DNA of 64,000 nucleotides, taken from Azorinus chamasolen. Lineage: Eukaryota > Mollusca > Bivalvia > Cardiida > Solecurtidae. Positions 25,001 through 32,310 of the stretch are shown here, piece by piece (the stretch's first letter is position 1; each line of letters opens with the position of its first letter). Location of the stretch: positions 47,730,140-47,794,139 of the forward strand of contig OY755252.1 in the NCBI GenBank assembly GCA_963576725.1, written 5' to 3'. The position numbers were made by a program, and so were the translations under genes. The notes under the pieces are model-generated. The model saw nothing but the letters and a program-made list of their open reading frames with translations. It did not search any database and was not told the origin of the DNA.

Positions 25001-27398
25001 ATGGACGTAGCTTTGAAATAGACTAAACTTGTTAATTAAAAACTAGCTGACATGACTTGCGAACACGACTATACGTTTGAAGTAGACGGTACTTGTTAAC
25101 TTAAACGTGATGTAAATCTAACATGACTTGCGAAGGTGCCTTTGGAATAGACGGTACATTTTGGCATAGGTGAAAATATACGTTTACCCTAATTCAAGCA
25201 CAGAAAACCTTGGAAACAGACGACACTTGAAATAGATGACACTGCCTGAAGCATACAACATCTTGGAATTTAGGTAAAACATTTTGAAGCAGGTGATGTT
25301 GTTACCAGCCTACAACATTCTCTTTTAGCAGATGATACTTCATTAGATGATCGTTTTGCAACTGGTAACAATTTATTAGAAGACGACGTGTTTTCAGCAG
25401 ACGACATTTTATCAACAGACGAGATACTTTTGAAACAGGCTGAAGTTCTCAAACACGGTTCAGTCAATTTTATGTAGTAAATGTACATGAGCTACGTTAT
25501 AAAATATGATGAGTGAGCATAGTAGACCCAGGTCAGTCCGAACATTGACTATGTTTCGACTGATGAGCGAACACTCTACGTAATTTGTCAATGCCAACAG
25601 TATAAGCGCTCTTCTGTTTTAAACATCACACATTCAGACATTAAGCAACCATCCCAACATCAGATCTGGATCTACACTGCTTGTAAGGTATTGTATCATC
25701 TCCCTCTCAGTCCCACCTGTGTTAACCATTTCCTTCACACAAATGCTTTTACACACATTTGCAAACAGAGTAGGCCCAGATCCGACGGCTCCAGCAGGAG
25801 CCGTCGGATCAAGATCTACTCTGTTTGCTTATGAGATTTTATTAGAGCTGAGTGTTCAGTTCTTACACTACCAACACAGCTCGGATACATCGTATATCAC
25901 TTTACTTGATAGGGACGCCTTTGCAAACAGAATAGACCCAGATCAGACCACTCCGATAGGAGCCGTCAGACCAGAGTCTGCTCAAATTGCTTATGGAATA
26001 CTACCGAGCTAATTCTACAGGTTCTGCCATATCCAAAGATTCCCTTGTTCATACGTTTTCATGAAAAAGTAATCTAATTGATATTCATGATATTATTATT
26101 TCTTACAATAATCTTACATGAATATCACACAAAAGGGTTATGTACGAAAGACCGGCGGTGACATTTCCACTTCAAGATTTCACACAATAGAATTCATGAT
26201 TTCACGATTTCACAATTTCATGATTTCATGATTTCATGATTTCACGATTTCACGATTTCACGATTTCACTTCAAAATTTCACGATTTCACGATTTCACGA
26301 TTTCACAATTTCAAGATTTCACGACTTCACAATTTCTCGATTTCGCAATTTCAACCTCATGTAGAATCTTTTAGCCACGTGGCACGCTGACGTAATTAAG
26401 GCAACAGAGTGGCTCTCGCCCTTGAAATCAGGATGGCAATTTGAAATCCATAAATACACCTTTCTACGCCTTTGCAAACAGGCTAGACCCAGCTCAGACG
26501 ACTCCTATAGGATTTAATCTTATTTAAAATCCATGATGTCATTATTTCTTACAGTTTATTATTAATTAAATTCTCCTCCAGTACAGTGTCATACAAACAT
26601 AAGACAATGATTTAACACAATAAACACATGATTGGCAATTCTCATGCATGAATATTCATGCAGGAAAGGGTTAAACAATATTGATGGTGGACCTGAGGAC
26701 AAGCTACATGCAAAATATGAAGGCCCTCGGCCCTACAGTTCTGGAAGGGAAGATTGTCATAGTTTTCCGCCGTTTCTTTCATCGTGGCTTTTACTTCAAC
26801 ATGTGCGTTTTGATGACGTCATAACAATTCAAATGGACTAAATGAAATCATGAAATCGTGAAATTGTGAAATCATGAAATTGTGAAATCGTGAAATTGTG
26901 AAATCGTGAAATTTTGAAGTGAAATCGTGAAATCGTGAAATTGTGAAATTGTGAAATTGTGAAATTTTGAAGAGAAATCGTGAAATCGTGAAATTGTGAA
27001 ATTGTGAAATCGTGAAATTGTGAAATTTTGAAGAGAAATCGTGAAATCGTGAAATTGTGAAATCGTGAAATTGTGAAATTGTTAAATCGTGAAATTGTGA
27101 AATTTTGAAGTGAAATCGTGAAATTGTGAAATCGTGAAATTGTGAAATCGTGAAATTGTGAAGTGAAATCGTGAAATTGTGAAATCATGAAATCGTGAAA
27201 TCATGAAATTTTGAAGTGAAATCGTGAAATCGTGAAATTGTGAAATCGTGAAATTGTGAAATTTTGAAGTGAAATCGTGAAATCGTGAAATTGTGAAATT
27301 GTGAAATCGTGAAATCATGAATTGCTTTGTGTGAAATCTTGAAATGGAAATGTCACCGCCCGTCTTTCGTAGTTATGTACTCACCTTGCTTCCTCCAT
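12685..27398 (-). CDS. Gene A: CABIT-like and SAM domain adaptor protein (GAREM-like), 8 coding exons
   Basis: Eight minus-strand exons join with matching phases: 27398-27385, 24453-24303, 21374-21233, 19256-19062, 18560-18387, 17868-17788, 15255-14799 and 13108-12685. The total is 1638 nt, exactly 546 codons including the stop (about 545 aa). Residues 5-225 read as a CABIT-like module, with segments such as LKTFFSYYRHGFPMLAVII, YYTIPVNTKHKFQKI and NDQLPVMAKL. Residues 253-480 are a charged, proline-rich linker with tyrosine motifs (YEAIYELPD, RKPKPPPAIPTR, IYMSM). The last 65 residues are a SAM domain (FTINQVVDVLHNLKLDKYAR, DGDMLARLTVDDM). In the GAREM family this layout links receptor tyrosine kinases to GRB2/MAPK signalling, and that role is inferred here. 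The start ATG at 27398 has A at -3 and G at +4. An alternative is that the first exon is longer and more exons lie upstream. There is a paralogue at 50.4-63.3 kb. Confidence 0.82.
13137..13310 (-). mobile_element. F1 MITE, partial, in gene A intron
   Basis: ATACTCCATACGCCTTTTAC, then TTGCAAACAGAGTAGATCCA and an inverted F1 hairpin. The distal half is missing. Confidence 0.7.
13335..13544 (+). mobile_element. F4 MITE, best-preserved copy
   Basis: Ends CCCTTTCGCTGCCAAAC and GTTGGCAGCGAAAGGGTTAA. Hairpin ACAAACAGTTTGGATCCTGA, apex GCCGAGTTACTCGGC, right arm CATCTGGATCCAAACTGTTT, one mismatch in the stem. Confidence 0.9.
13545..13680 (+). mobile_element. F2 MITE, 3' half
   Basis: TCCTATAGGAGTTTTCC then CTGTATTAAGCAACCACCTG and CATAAGCGAGACTTTACTGT. 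It adjoins F4. Confidence 0.7.
13720..13840 (+). repeat. Hairpin MITE fragment, divergent
   Basis: ATCAAACAGAACAAACACTG and TAGGTACTTTTGTTTGCTGG make an imperfect stem. The end CAGGTAAAGGGTTAA is of the TTAA type. Confidence 0.5.
13841..14225. other. Gene A intron, no further feature
   Basis: AT-rich intron sequence with no exon or clear repeat. Confidence 0.4.
14228..14392 (+). mobile_element. F2 MITE, partial
   Basis: GGTGGTTGTTTAATGCGGGA, hairpin GCAGAAAACTCCCATGGGAG, then TCGAGGTTTTACTGT. Confidence 0.75.
14502..14700 (+). mobile_element. F2 MITE
   Basis: Left end ACAGTTGAGCCTGTCTAAAG, hairpin AATGCAGAAATCTCATATAG, right end CGCTTAAGACACGTTCTGTT. Confidence 0.8.
14799..15255 (-). CDS. 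Gene A exon 7, proline- and tyrosine-rich linker
   Basis: The exon is 457 bp between acceptor ATTCGACAG and donor CTGACAG|GTATAA. It begins DEDYEAIYELPDAPARKPKP, with two tyrosines in SH2-type contexts (YEAI, YELP), followed by SH3-type proline runs (PPPAIPTR, PPIPERK) and a basic, low-complexity stretch. The phase (1 to 2) equals that of its gene B partner at 52667-53117, which supports both boundaries. It is predicted to be unstructured. Confidence 0.85.
15339..15541 (+). mobile_element. F3 MITE in gene A intron
   Basis: TTAAACCCATTCTCTCATAG start. Hairpin TTTGAAACCATTGTGCAAAT with CCACAATGGTTTCA. End AAGAAATTGGTTAA. Confidence 0.8.
15572..15820 (+). mobile_element. F4 hairpin split by a 135-bp short repeat
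   Basis: Left arm CAAACAGTTTGGGACCTGAT ends at 15601. The right arm TCACCTGGACCCAAACCGTT starts at 15759. The insert (15605-15750) recurs inverted at 56880-57010. Confidence 0.75.
15605..15750 (+). repeat. Short interspersed repeat, copy 1
   Basis: TTTTTTGTCGTGGTGCTGTT, TGTGTTTTGTATGTGGTGTT and TCCTGCATGACTC match the inverse of 56880-57010. Confidence 0.7.
15885..17445. repeat. 25-bp minisatellite in gene A intron
   Basis: About 60 units of TGTGACTAGTTGTGGTAT plus 6-8 bp. From about 16710 to 17440 the units are uniform, exactly 25 bp (TATTAGGTCG linker). From 15885 to 16700 they are diverged (ATAATGTCA and ATAATGTTG linkers). Confidence 0.95.
17446..17785. other. Gene A intron, no further feature
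   Basis: Contains a short (CA)n run at 17570 and a T-rich run at 17747. Confidence 0.4.
17788..17868 (-). CDS. Gene A exon 6, short linker exon
   Basis: The exon is 81 bp between acceptor AACAATTCCAG and donor AGAGG|GTATGT, phase 1 to phase 1. It encodes FATYKEDEDNNIYNMPKMNL and SKVPSE. NNIYNMP is a possible phosphotyrosine site. The counterpart in gene B (57293-57387, [12 protein letters not shown]) ends in a different phase and is followed by an extra exon. Confidence 0.8.
18387..18560 (-). CDS. Gene A exon 5, end of CABIT-like domain
   Basis: The exon is 174 bp between acceptor ATTTTTAG and donor ATCCGG|GTGAGC. It encodes [39 protein letters not shown] and ATSGQKYDKTIGDP. Gene B has a 174-bp partner at 60942-61115 ([20 protein letters not shown]). 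Confidence 0.92.
18610..18790 (+). repeat. F4b fragment in gene A intron
   Basis: TTTGAGAAACTGTTGACCGA lead and GCATCTGATCTGGATCCAAA right arm. The left arm is rearranged. Confidence 0.6.
19062..19256 (-). CDS. Gene A exon 4, CABIT-like domain
   Basis: The exon is 195 bp between acceptor ATTCCTTAG and donor AACCG|GTATAG, phase 1 to phase 1. It encodes GEPQTLSQILAENDQLPVMA and later GNIGNLLITKTYEENYLMVN. Gene B has a 195-bp partner at 61878-62072 with the same phases and shared residues (ILxExxLPVMx[22 protein letters not shown]). Confidence 0.92.
19350..19440 (+). mobile_element. F2-type hairpin that seeds a minisatellite
   Basis: AGGCGACTGCTTGATGCAGG then GACGAAAGACATGCA, and the inverse TGTCTTTCGTCCTGCATTAA. 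Confidence 0.8.
19430..19680. repeat. 29-bp minisatellite derived from an F2 hairpin arm
   Basis: About eight units of CTTTCGTCCTGCATTAAG plus CTGTCACCTGT. The unit is the right arm of the preceding F2-type hairpin. Confidence 0.92.
19860..20060 (-). mobile_element. F4b hairpin, inverted
   Basis: CAATTTGGATCCAAATGAGA and CATCAGGATCCAGGCTGTTT arms, then ACACTCGATCAATC and AAGTTTGATCGAATCGG. Confidence 0.7.
20392..20632 (+). mobile_element. F1 MITE, full length
   Basis: TTAACTATTTACATTATGAG start. Hairpin with apex GGCTCCTTAAGGAGCC. End GGTGTAACGTTTTAA. Confidence 0.8.
20663..20968. repeat. 35-bp minisatellite, about 8 copies
   Basis: Unit AGAGAGGGCATTATTGTATT plus ATGTTTTAACTCTTT, period 35. 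It directly abuts an F1 element; the unit itself carries a TTAA. Confidence 0.92.
20969..21217 (+). mobile_element. F1 MITE next to gene A exon 3
   Basis: TTAAATCTTTCCCTATTGAA start and GAGGGAAATGGTTAA end, 15 bp from the exon 3 donor. Hairpin GCAAACTGAACATACCAAGA. Confidence 0.85.
21233..21374 (-). CDS. Gene A exon 3, CABIT-like domain
   Basis: The exon is 142 bp between acceptor CTTTTTACAG and donor CATCTG|GTAAAA. It encodes VFRIHCYSSQPRVICTDSK and YYTIPVNTKHKFQKIKGHSS. Gene B has an exon of identical length at 63161-63302 with conserved sequence ([19 protein letters not shown]), which confirms the boundaries. An F1 MITE ends only 15 bp inside the downstream intron. Confidence 0.92.
21386..21553. 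repeat. 54-bp tandem repeat, 3 copies
   Basis: Unit AAGTAAAATGTCCCTAAACA, AAGGCTTAGAAAACAATCC and AATCATGAGGTAAC, three times, starting 12 bp beyond the acceptor of gene A exon 3. Confidence 0.92.
21600..21700 (+). repeat. F11 short interspersed repeat
   Basis: TTTGTGTTGATTAATATCCG and ATGGGCTAATTGGACGTCCC. Related copies at 45871-45950 (inverted) and 49195-49300. Confidence 0.6.
21985..22055. repeat. (ATC)n microsatellite
   Basis: About 23 uninterrupted triplets. Confidence 0.97.
22207..22454 (+). mobile_element. F1b MITE
   Basis: F1 subtype with TTCTATGTTTATTACAAATT and CCTACTGAATATTCATGG. Perfect apex GGCTCCTGTAGGAGCC. End AGGGAAAGGGTTAA. Confidence 0.8.
22720..22945 (+). mobile_element. 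F4 MITE
   Basis: GCCAAATATTGTCGCCTGCA, hairpin CAGTTTGAATCCTGGTGAGA to ATCTTGATTCAATCAGTTTG with apex CGCCGAGTTACTCGGCG. Confidence 0.8.
23046..23268 (-). mobile_element. F4-like MITE adjoining F6
   Basis: TTAACCCTTTCCATGCTATC start, hairpin pieces AACAACTTGATTCTGATGTA and CATCGGGAACCAAACTGTTT, end GTAGTTAA shared with F6. Confidence 0.65.
23265..23480 (+). mobile_element. F6 MITE with left hairpin arm deleted
   Basis: TTAACCCTTTCGGCGCCCCA, CAATAAGGAAATGAGATAAT, GCGTCTGATCTGGGATTGAA and GTGCATTTATGCAACAT. Confidence 0.7.
23585..23780 (+). repeat. F4 and F1 hairpin fragments
   Basis: CAAACAGTTTGGATCCTAAT followed by ACAAACACAGTAGAACAAGA. Degraded. Confidence 0.5.
23859..24083 (-). mobile_element. 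F1 MITE, inverted
   Basis: TTAACCATTATCTTTAAAAA start, hairpin AGCAAACCCAGATCAACATA, end ATTCATGGAATAAAGGGTTAA. It shares TTAA with F3. Confidence 0.75.
24080..24261 (+). mobile_element. F3 MITE with deleted right arm
   Basis: TTAACGCATTCTCTCCTAGA start, TTTGAAACCATTGTGATAAA, end GCGGGAATGTGTTAA. It lies 41 bp from the donor of gene A exon 2. Confidence 0.75.
24303..24453 (-). CDS. Gene A exon 2, first half of CABIT-like domain
   Basis: The exon is 151 bp between acceptor CTATTTCAG and donor CAG|GTGTGT. It encodes about 50 residues including LKTFFSYYRHGFPMLAVII and HYGETIFDCFENFQ. This matches the usual opening of CABIT modules, a leucine-rich lead, an FPVLV-type strand and then GxYG. It starts at phase 2 and ends at phase 0. 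The matching exon of gene B would lie beyond the right edge of the window. Confidence 0.85.
24454..25450. repeat. Degenerate tandem array in gene A intron 1
   Basis: Variants of CTGAAATAGAC, TTGTTAATTA and CTGACATGACTTGCGAA recur about every 70-120 bp. The first unit includes a copy of the exon 2 acceptor (CGCCTGTAATAGGCATTATA next to GTGCCGCGCG). Confidence 0.6.
25720..26140 (-). mobile_element. Two inverted F1 MITE copies
   Basis: 25720-25848 holds hairpin TTGCAAACAGAGTAGGCCCA with apex GGCTCCAGCAGGAGCC. 25905-26140 holds a second hairpin and the F1 tail (AATATTCATG-type, ending ACACAAAAGGGTTA). Confidence 0.75.
26185..26355. repeat. Left foldback arm, (GATTTCAC)n
   Basis: 8-bp period with C/T variation at the sixth and seventh bases (GATTTCAC, GATTTCAT, AATTTCAC). 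Confidence 0.95.
26445..26674 (-). mobile_element. F1 MITE inside the foldback element
   Basis: ACCTTTCTACGCCTTTGCAA, left hairpin arm only, then GAATATTCATGCAGGAAAGG and GTTAA. Confidence 0.7.
26842..27335. repeat. Right foldback arm, (GTGAAATC)n
   Basis: The inverse of the left arm, about three times longer. It shows a higher-order pattern punctuated by GAAATTTTGAAG roughly every 60-110 bp. Long open frames here are artefacts. Confidence 0.95.
27385..27398 (-). CDS. Gene A exon 1 (start codon, MEEA) with strong donor
   Basis: The coding strand reads ATGGAGGAAGCAAG then the donor GTGAGTAC. The exon ends two bases into a codon, which the single leading base of the next exon (24453) completes as Arg. 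The ATG has a good context (A at -3, G at +4). The frame stays open upstream to about 27460, and a possible acceptor (AATAG) lies at 27436, so an internal exon 27385-27435 is an alternative. The donor is 13 bp from the end of a foldback transposon. Confidence 0.5.
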
Positions 27399-27614
27399 TT
27401 GTATGTCGATAAAGTCCTGGATGTTTACCAAATAACTATTTAACAAGGTCAGTTATGTCAAAAATGATCTCCGCTACAATGAAAGGTATAGTCGTGGCTC
27501 GCAAACAGTGTAGACAAGGACCAACCACCCTAAGACACGAGTTCTCATCTTGGTCTACAACTACAAATAAAATTCGATAAATCAAAATTTTAGTTTAGAA
27601 GAATTCATACCTTT

Positions 27615-27770
27615 TCAGGCAGGTGACTGCTTAATGCAAGGATGAAAGGCATGCAGAAAGCTCTCAGAGGAGCTTTCTGTTTCTGTTGCTTTCCTCCTGC
27701 ATTAACGTCCCATCTACCTTACAGATCCGTAATGATACGTACTTCGAGGTTTTGCTGCAGTTCCATTTAT
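27615..27770 (+). mobile_element. F2-type MITE, partial
   Basis: GGCAGGTGACTGCTTAATGC, hairpin CAGAAAGCTCTCAGAGGAGC, then ACTTCGAGGTTTTGC. Confidence 0.7.
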
Positions 27771-27849
27771 TAATATTTAAACCTACTCATGCTGAAAACG
27801 ATGTCTGCTTAATCTTTGATCTTCTGAAATTTTCACTGACACCCGATTC

Positions 27850-27975
27850 TTTCAATCATTTGAGAACTTATTGACTGAGTGTGACACAGTTTGGATCCTG
27901 ATGAGACACCGAGTTACACGCCATCTGGATCCAAGCTGCAAATGCCAGTCAAAATCACTTAGCGTGAGAAGAGTC
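27850..27975 (+). repeat. F4b hairpin fragment
   Basis: ATTTGAGAACTTATTGACTG and CAGTTTGGATCCTGATGAGA with ACGCCATCTGGATCCAAGCT. Confidence 0.65.
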
Positions 27976-27984
27976 AACATTTTA

Positions 27985-28260
27985 CCTGCTGTGCATTTTT
28001 CAGAAATGTGTGTCAGCTTTATTTTCAAAATACGATGTTATGCTTTGATTTTTCAGAAATGGGTTTAAACTTTATTTTCAAAATACAAGGTATATTAAAG
28101 TTTTGATTTTTCAGAAATGTTTGTCAACTTTTATTTCAAAATACAAGTTTATCAAAGTTTTGTACAAAACATCAATCAGTTCGGATCCAGACTAGACACC
28201 AGTGACACCTCACACCTCATCCGGATACATACTGTATGCTAATGAAATTAGAGCCCTATA
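27985..28260. repeat. 70-bp tandem repeat (3 copies) then F4 fragment
   Basis: TTTTCAGAAATG, ACTTTATTTTCAAAATAC and TTTGATTTTTCAGAAATG recur three times (28000-28165), followed by TTCGGATCCAGACTAGACAC. Confidence 0.65.
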
Positions 28261-28274
28261 GCAAACAGAACAAC

Positions 28275-28400
28275 AGGTAAAAATACTAAAATTGTTATTT
28301 CTCCAACAAACCCTATGTTGTGACCACGCTTTAACATATGATACTAAACAGTAGTCGCATCATAGGGTTTGGGTGGAGAATTTTATCTGGACCTCTGGCA
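28275..28400. mobile_element. F9 palindromic repeat
   Basis: ATACTAAAATTGTTATTTCT, CCAACAAACCCTATGTTGTG and inverse ATAGGGTTTGGGTGGAGAA. Confidence 0.75.
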
Positions 28401-28492
28401 ACTAAAATATATTTTCATCATACTTTTCGTCAAAGAGTCAGCGATTGGCCTAGTCTTACACTGTTATTTCTTTTATAGCACCGTTCATACCA

Positions 28493-28652
28493 TACAGTAA
28501 ACCCCTCTAAACCTGAATATTAATAAAGAAGAATTTAGATATTTTAGGCAGATGGCTTAATGCAGGGTGGAAGTCAAACAGAAAGCCACCTGACTTACAG
28601 ACTGGCATTGGTACTATATTTAATTTGAACGTCCGGTTTAGGGGGCTTTCGC
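28493..28652 (+). mobile_element. F2c MITE (CCCCTCTAAACC termini)
   Basis: ACAGTAAACCCCTCTAAACC left end and GTCCGGTTTAGGGGGCTTTC right end surround the F2 cassette GGCTTAATGCAGGGTGGAAG. Confidence 0.75.
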
Positions 28653-29095
28653 TGTTATTCAAATGCAGTTCATGACACAGTACCTGGCACAGCACATAGC
28701 ACAATTAATAGCACAACTCATGCCATGATTCTAATGCAGCTAATGCCACAATTCATAACACAGTTTATAGCACAATTAATAGTACAGCTCATGTAATGAT
28801 TCAAATGCAGTTCGTGACTAAATTCATATCACAGTTCACAGCCATTATACACAATTCATAGCACTGTTCATAACACAATTTATAGCACAGTTAGTGACCT
28901 GATTTTGACGCAGCTCGTGACACAATTGATAGCACAGTTCATAGCACAATTTATAGCACAGTCAGTACTTTGATTTAAATGCAGCTCGTGACACAGTTCA
29001 TAACACAGTTAGTACCATGATTTAAATGCAGCTTTGACACAGTTCATAGCACGGTTCATAACACAATTAATAACACCGTTTGTATCACATTTACA
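28653..29095. repeat. Degenerate 12-bp-based repeat
   Basis: CATAGCACAATT, TATAGCACAGTT and CATAACACAGTT alternate with TGATTCAAATGCAGCTCATG, a composite degenerate array. Confidence 0.85.
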
Positions 29096-29685
29096 TGCAT
29101 GTCAAGACCTTAGTTCACAGTCGCTGTCTTCAAATTAGCACAGTAATACATCTCTTGCTATGAACATTGCCGTCCTCTTAGATTTCGCCTATTTCACTTA
29201 TAAACTATCCGTTTCCATGAGTTCATTTTAATGACAATGACTGTTGGTCAATGCCTGTGATCTTTAGACATTGGGTATCTGTATCGGCACTATGTGCAGC
29301 TAAACACCTTTAAGAGCAAGATATTTGTGAAACTACATTTAGGTATACCAATATTTGGTAATTGCAATTGACAAGAAATTTGATATACACGTAGGAAGTA
29401 TTCATGTTCATATTTAATCAACACTTCCTGATCTCAAATTATTTAAACGTTTACATGTTGTGTAAGTTGTACCCGTTCGCTCAAAACTTGGACGGCTTTG
29501 TTTAAAAAATTACCACCAACAACAGAGGGTCAAATAGTTTGGTTCGGTTAACTAAGTGTCTTATCTGGATCTAAATTGTTTTATAAAGACAATGATTCAC
29601 CCGCTCGTACATTAAATATGCTAAAAGTTCACGTCATTGGAACTTTGATCAAAGACCATGTTATGCCAATACATGTATACACTAT
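29096..29685. other. No gene recognised
   Basis: AT-rich spacer. A weak F4-like fragment lies at 29525-29590 (AGTTTGGTTCGG; CTTATCTGGATCTAAATTG). Confidence 0.4.
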
Positions 29686-29687
29686 AA

Positions 29688-29940
29688 TTATACTCCATGA
29701 AATGTCGTATCAGAACTATTGATATCATGCACTATTAATGAAATGATTTGATATACATGTAATGGCATATGAACAATGACATATTTTCCATGTCAGAAAC
29801 TGTCAAACCATACCGCATTGATAGTATCTTATTGCAAACAGAGAGGACCTTGATAAGAAAGCTCATACAATAGCCGTCTGATCTGGGTCTACTGTATTTG
29901 CGAATGCGTTATAAGGCGTAGTTATTGAATAAAGGGATAT
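29688..29940 (+). mobile_element. F1 MITE, diverged
   Basis: Hairpin ATTGCAAACAGAGAGGACCT to TCTGGGTCTACTGTATTTGC, end TATTGAATAAAGGGATA. Confidence 0.7.
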
Positions 29941-30258
29941 AAAGATCTAATTCGACTTGATGATTTTTTCTTGCACCCACACACTCTGGTTATTGTTTTA
30001 TACATCGACGGATTTCAATAGAATTGAATTGAAATCAATGCGTTTGTCTGGGTCTACATCGTCATCTGCACTTTTGTGTTACATGTACCTATTCAGATAA
30101 TGTATACCTTAATGAAGACCACTATTCCAAGTATACAATGTTAAACAGTCATCCATCTGCTCTAATGTGTTATCTGTTGATAAATAATGTAGCCTCAATA
30201 CGAATAACACGACCATACATAGGAGGGGCTTTTACAGGAGCATCTAAGTAAAATATAT

Positions 30259-30463
30259 ACAGTATAACCTGTATTAAGCCGCCATTAAAGTAGGGCTTAT
30301 TATGGGTCTGTAAAGGCAGATGGTAGCCTAATGCAGGCCAAAGGTAACACAACAAGCTCATACAGGAGCTTTCTGAATTATTTTTGCCCAGCATTAAGCA
30401 ACCCCTTTTTAACACTCCTATACTCAATAAATGAATGGCCGCTTAAGATCGGTATTACTGTAT
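30259..30463 (+). mobile_element. F2 MITE, full length
   Basis: ACAGTATAACCTGTATTAAG left end, hairpin AGCTCATACAGGAGCTTTCT, right end CGCTTAAGATCGGTATTACT. Confidence 0.85.
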
Positions 30464-30623
30464 TTATAATTTAACCCCCCCCCCCAATTGAAAACTAAAA
30501 TATTTGATTCGTTTTACTTACAACTCTCATAGACCCCGCTGTCCTGGATCTTAATTGATTGTAAACCTCGACCTTTAATTATTTCTTTATTTCACCGTTT
30601 AAATGCGACCTTTATTGCTCCTT

Positions 30624-31093
30624 TTAACCATTTACTCCATTAGCCCATTCCCTCATTGGCTATGTTTATATCCAACCACTTTGAATAAATCTACCGAAAA
30701 GGAGCATTAACTAGAGAAAAGGAATTTTAGAATTTTGTAGTTTGAAACCATTGTGATAAATATCTAGCATTTGCTCCTATAGGAGCAAATGCTCTATTTA
30801 TCACAATGATTTCAATAGGTTATTTTTACAGAGGCGTAGAGAGGCGTATTTATTGAGGAAAGGTTAACACGCCTTTCTAGACTACGCCTCTGCAAACAGA
30901 GTAGACCCAGATCAGACGGCTCATGTAGGAGCCGTCTGATCAGGGTCTGCTCTATTTGTTTATGTTATGATATAGATAAGATCTTTACAGTGTCCTCCAT
31001 GGCCAAACAGTCATGTGTCTGTATGCTGTTGTAACAATTAATCTTCATGATGTCATTATTTGTAACATGAATATTCATGGAGTTAAGGGTTAG
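30624..31093 (-). mobile_element. F1 MITE hosting a nested F3
   Basis: TTAACCATTTACTCCAT precedes an F3 element (30640-30867). F1 resumes at 30864 with ACACGCCTTTCTAGACTACG, hairpin GCAAACAGAGTAGACCCAGA, and CATGAATATTCATGGAGTTA. Confidence 0.8.
30640..30867 (+). mobile_element. F3 MITE nested in F1
   Basis: CCCATTCCCTCATTGGCTAT start. Hairpin TTTGAAACCATTGTGATAAA to TTTATCACAATGATTTCA with apex GCTCCTATAGGAGC. End TTGAGGAAAGGTTAA. Confidence 0.85.
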
Positions 31094-31156
31094 TCTAAAT
31101 CTATGATCTGTGCCTCTATCTTAAGGCTAGATATGCTGTGCCCCGTTTCGCCTTGT

Positions 31157-31445
31157 TTAACCATTGCCTATCCATGTAAGAAACAATGACGCATGTCTAT
31201 TTATAAGCTGAAAATTTATAATGACATAATTATGTTCACATGCCTTTGGGGGTATTGGTAGAAACTATAAGGTTAGTTTTTTTTATAATTTCAAAGTAAA
31301 TAGAGCAGAGCATGATAAAAACGGATCCTACCGAAGCTGACTGATCTGGGTCTACTATGGCTGGATCCTACCGAAGCTGACTGATCTGGGTCTAATATGG
31401 CTGCAAAACGGTGACAATGCGTTTATATGAAGAAAATGGTTTTAA
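31157..31445 (+). mobile_element. F1 MITE with duplicated hairpin arm
   Basis: TTAACCATTGCCTATCCATG start. GGATCCTACCGAAGCTGACT with GATCTGGGTCTACTATGGCT is tandemly duplicated. End GAAGAAAATGGTTTTAA. Confidence 0.75.
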
Positions 31446-31639
31446 AAGTACAATACTGAAATATGGTAATTCTATCAAATGAATTAAGGGTTCCATCGCT
31501 GCTTTCTTAATAAATATTACAATAGTAGCTTCAATAATAGTCGCATAGTTTCTCTGTATGCATTTATTGGTTTATGCATTGTACGGCTCGTAATTACCCC
31601 GTGCAACCTTAAGCTTTAAACTGCTTAGCGAAATATATT

Positions 31640-31770
31640 ACAAAAAAGCGTCCTGGAGTAACTCGGCGTCCTGGAGTAACTCGGCGTCTCATCTGGATCC
31701 AACTTGTTTGACACTCAGTCAACCGTTTCTAAAAGCTTGGACGAATGGGGTGTAAGTAAATCTTGCAACA
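31640..31770 (-). repeat. F4b fragment with duplicated GGAGTAACTCGGCGTC
   Basis: CTGGAGTAACTCGGCGTC occurs twice, then TCATCTGGATCCAACTTGTT and ACACTCAGTCAACCG. Confidence 0.65.
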
Positions 31771-32100
31771 GATCAGCGTTTGGGAAGACACTGTCTTGTT
31801 CAGCAGAGTAAGCGTAAATACCGAATAAAGCAATGCGTCATGCTATGCATTTGCAACAAGTGATTGTGTTTATAAATGGGACTGAAGTATTTGCACGCTT
31901 TCAGCTAATTCTTTAAAACCTATGACATCAGTTTGGATCGAGATAAAGTGGAATGTAATCAATTTTATCAGTATTCCGACTGTTTAAAACATTGAATGAT
32001 TTTTCGAAAAGAGTTGGAAGAAATATTAAGAGTAGAAATTGAAGCAGACGGTGATATATGTTACAGACGACAGTTACGCAACGTGACAGGAGTTAAGATC
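31770..32100. other. No feature recognised
   Basis: AT-rich spacer with no exon-like frame. Confidence 0.4.
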
Positions 32101-32119
32101 ACCAAGAGATGCAATGCAA

Positions 32120-32310
32120 CTCTATTGTCGTCTGCAATCTCTGTCTGCTCCAATTTTCATTTTTGAATTTTCTTCATTTTGTTTCAAAACACACACTCAT
32201 AAAAACAAACAGTTTGTGCCTTGATAAGGGCTCTCATCTTGACCACGGTGTTTGTAAATGTATTCAAAGATTCGCGTTTGGCAGCCAGAGAGTAGGACCT
32301 CTCTTAATCA
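32120..32310 (+). mobile_element. F4 MITE, diverged
   Basis: TTGTCGTCTGCAATCTCTG, AACAAACAGTTTGTGCCTTG, ATCTTGACCACGGTGTTTGT, GCGTTTGGCAGCCAGAGAG. Confidence 0.65.

Larger units (their letters stand above)
26143..27371. mobile_element. Foldback element with 8-bp-repeat arms
   Basis: Terminal inverted repeat TACGAAAGACCGGCGGTGAC matches the inverse of the right end over about 70 bp (through ATTCATGATTTCACGATTTC). A 6-bp target duplication GTTATG flanks it. The arms are (GATTTCAC)n on the left and (GTGAAATC)n on the right. The centre holds an F1 copy and a roughly 160-bp non-repetitive segment. The right end is 13 bp from the gene A exon 1 donor. Confidence 0.88.

Noticed and set aside
26838..27318. 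Open frames of 78-116 codons with repeated ISRFHNFT-like units
   Set aside because: They are translations of the 8-bp (GTGAAATC)n arm of the foldback element, open in several frames, with no gene signals.
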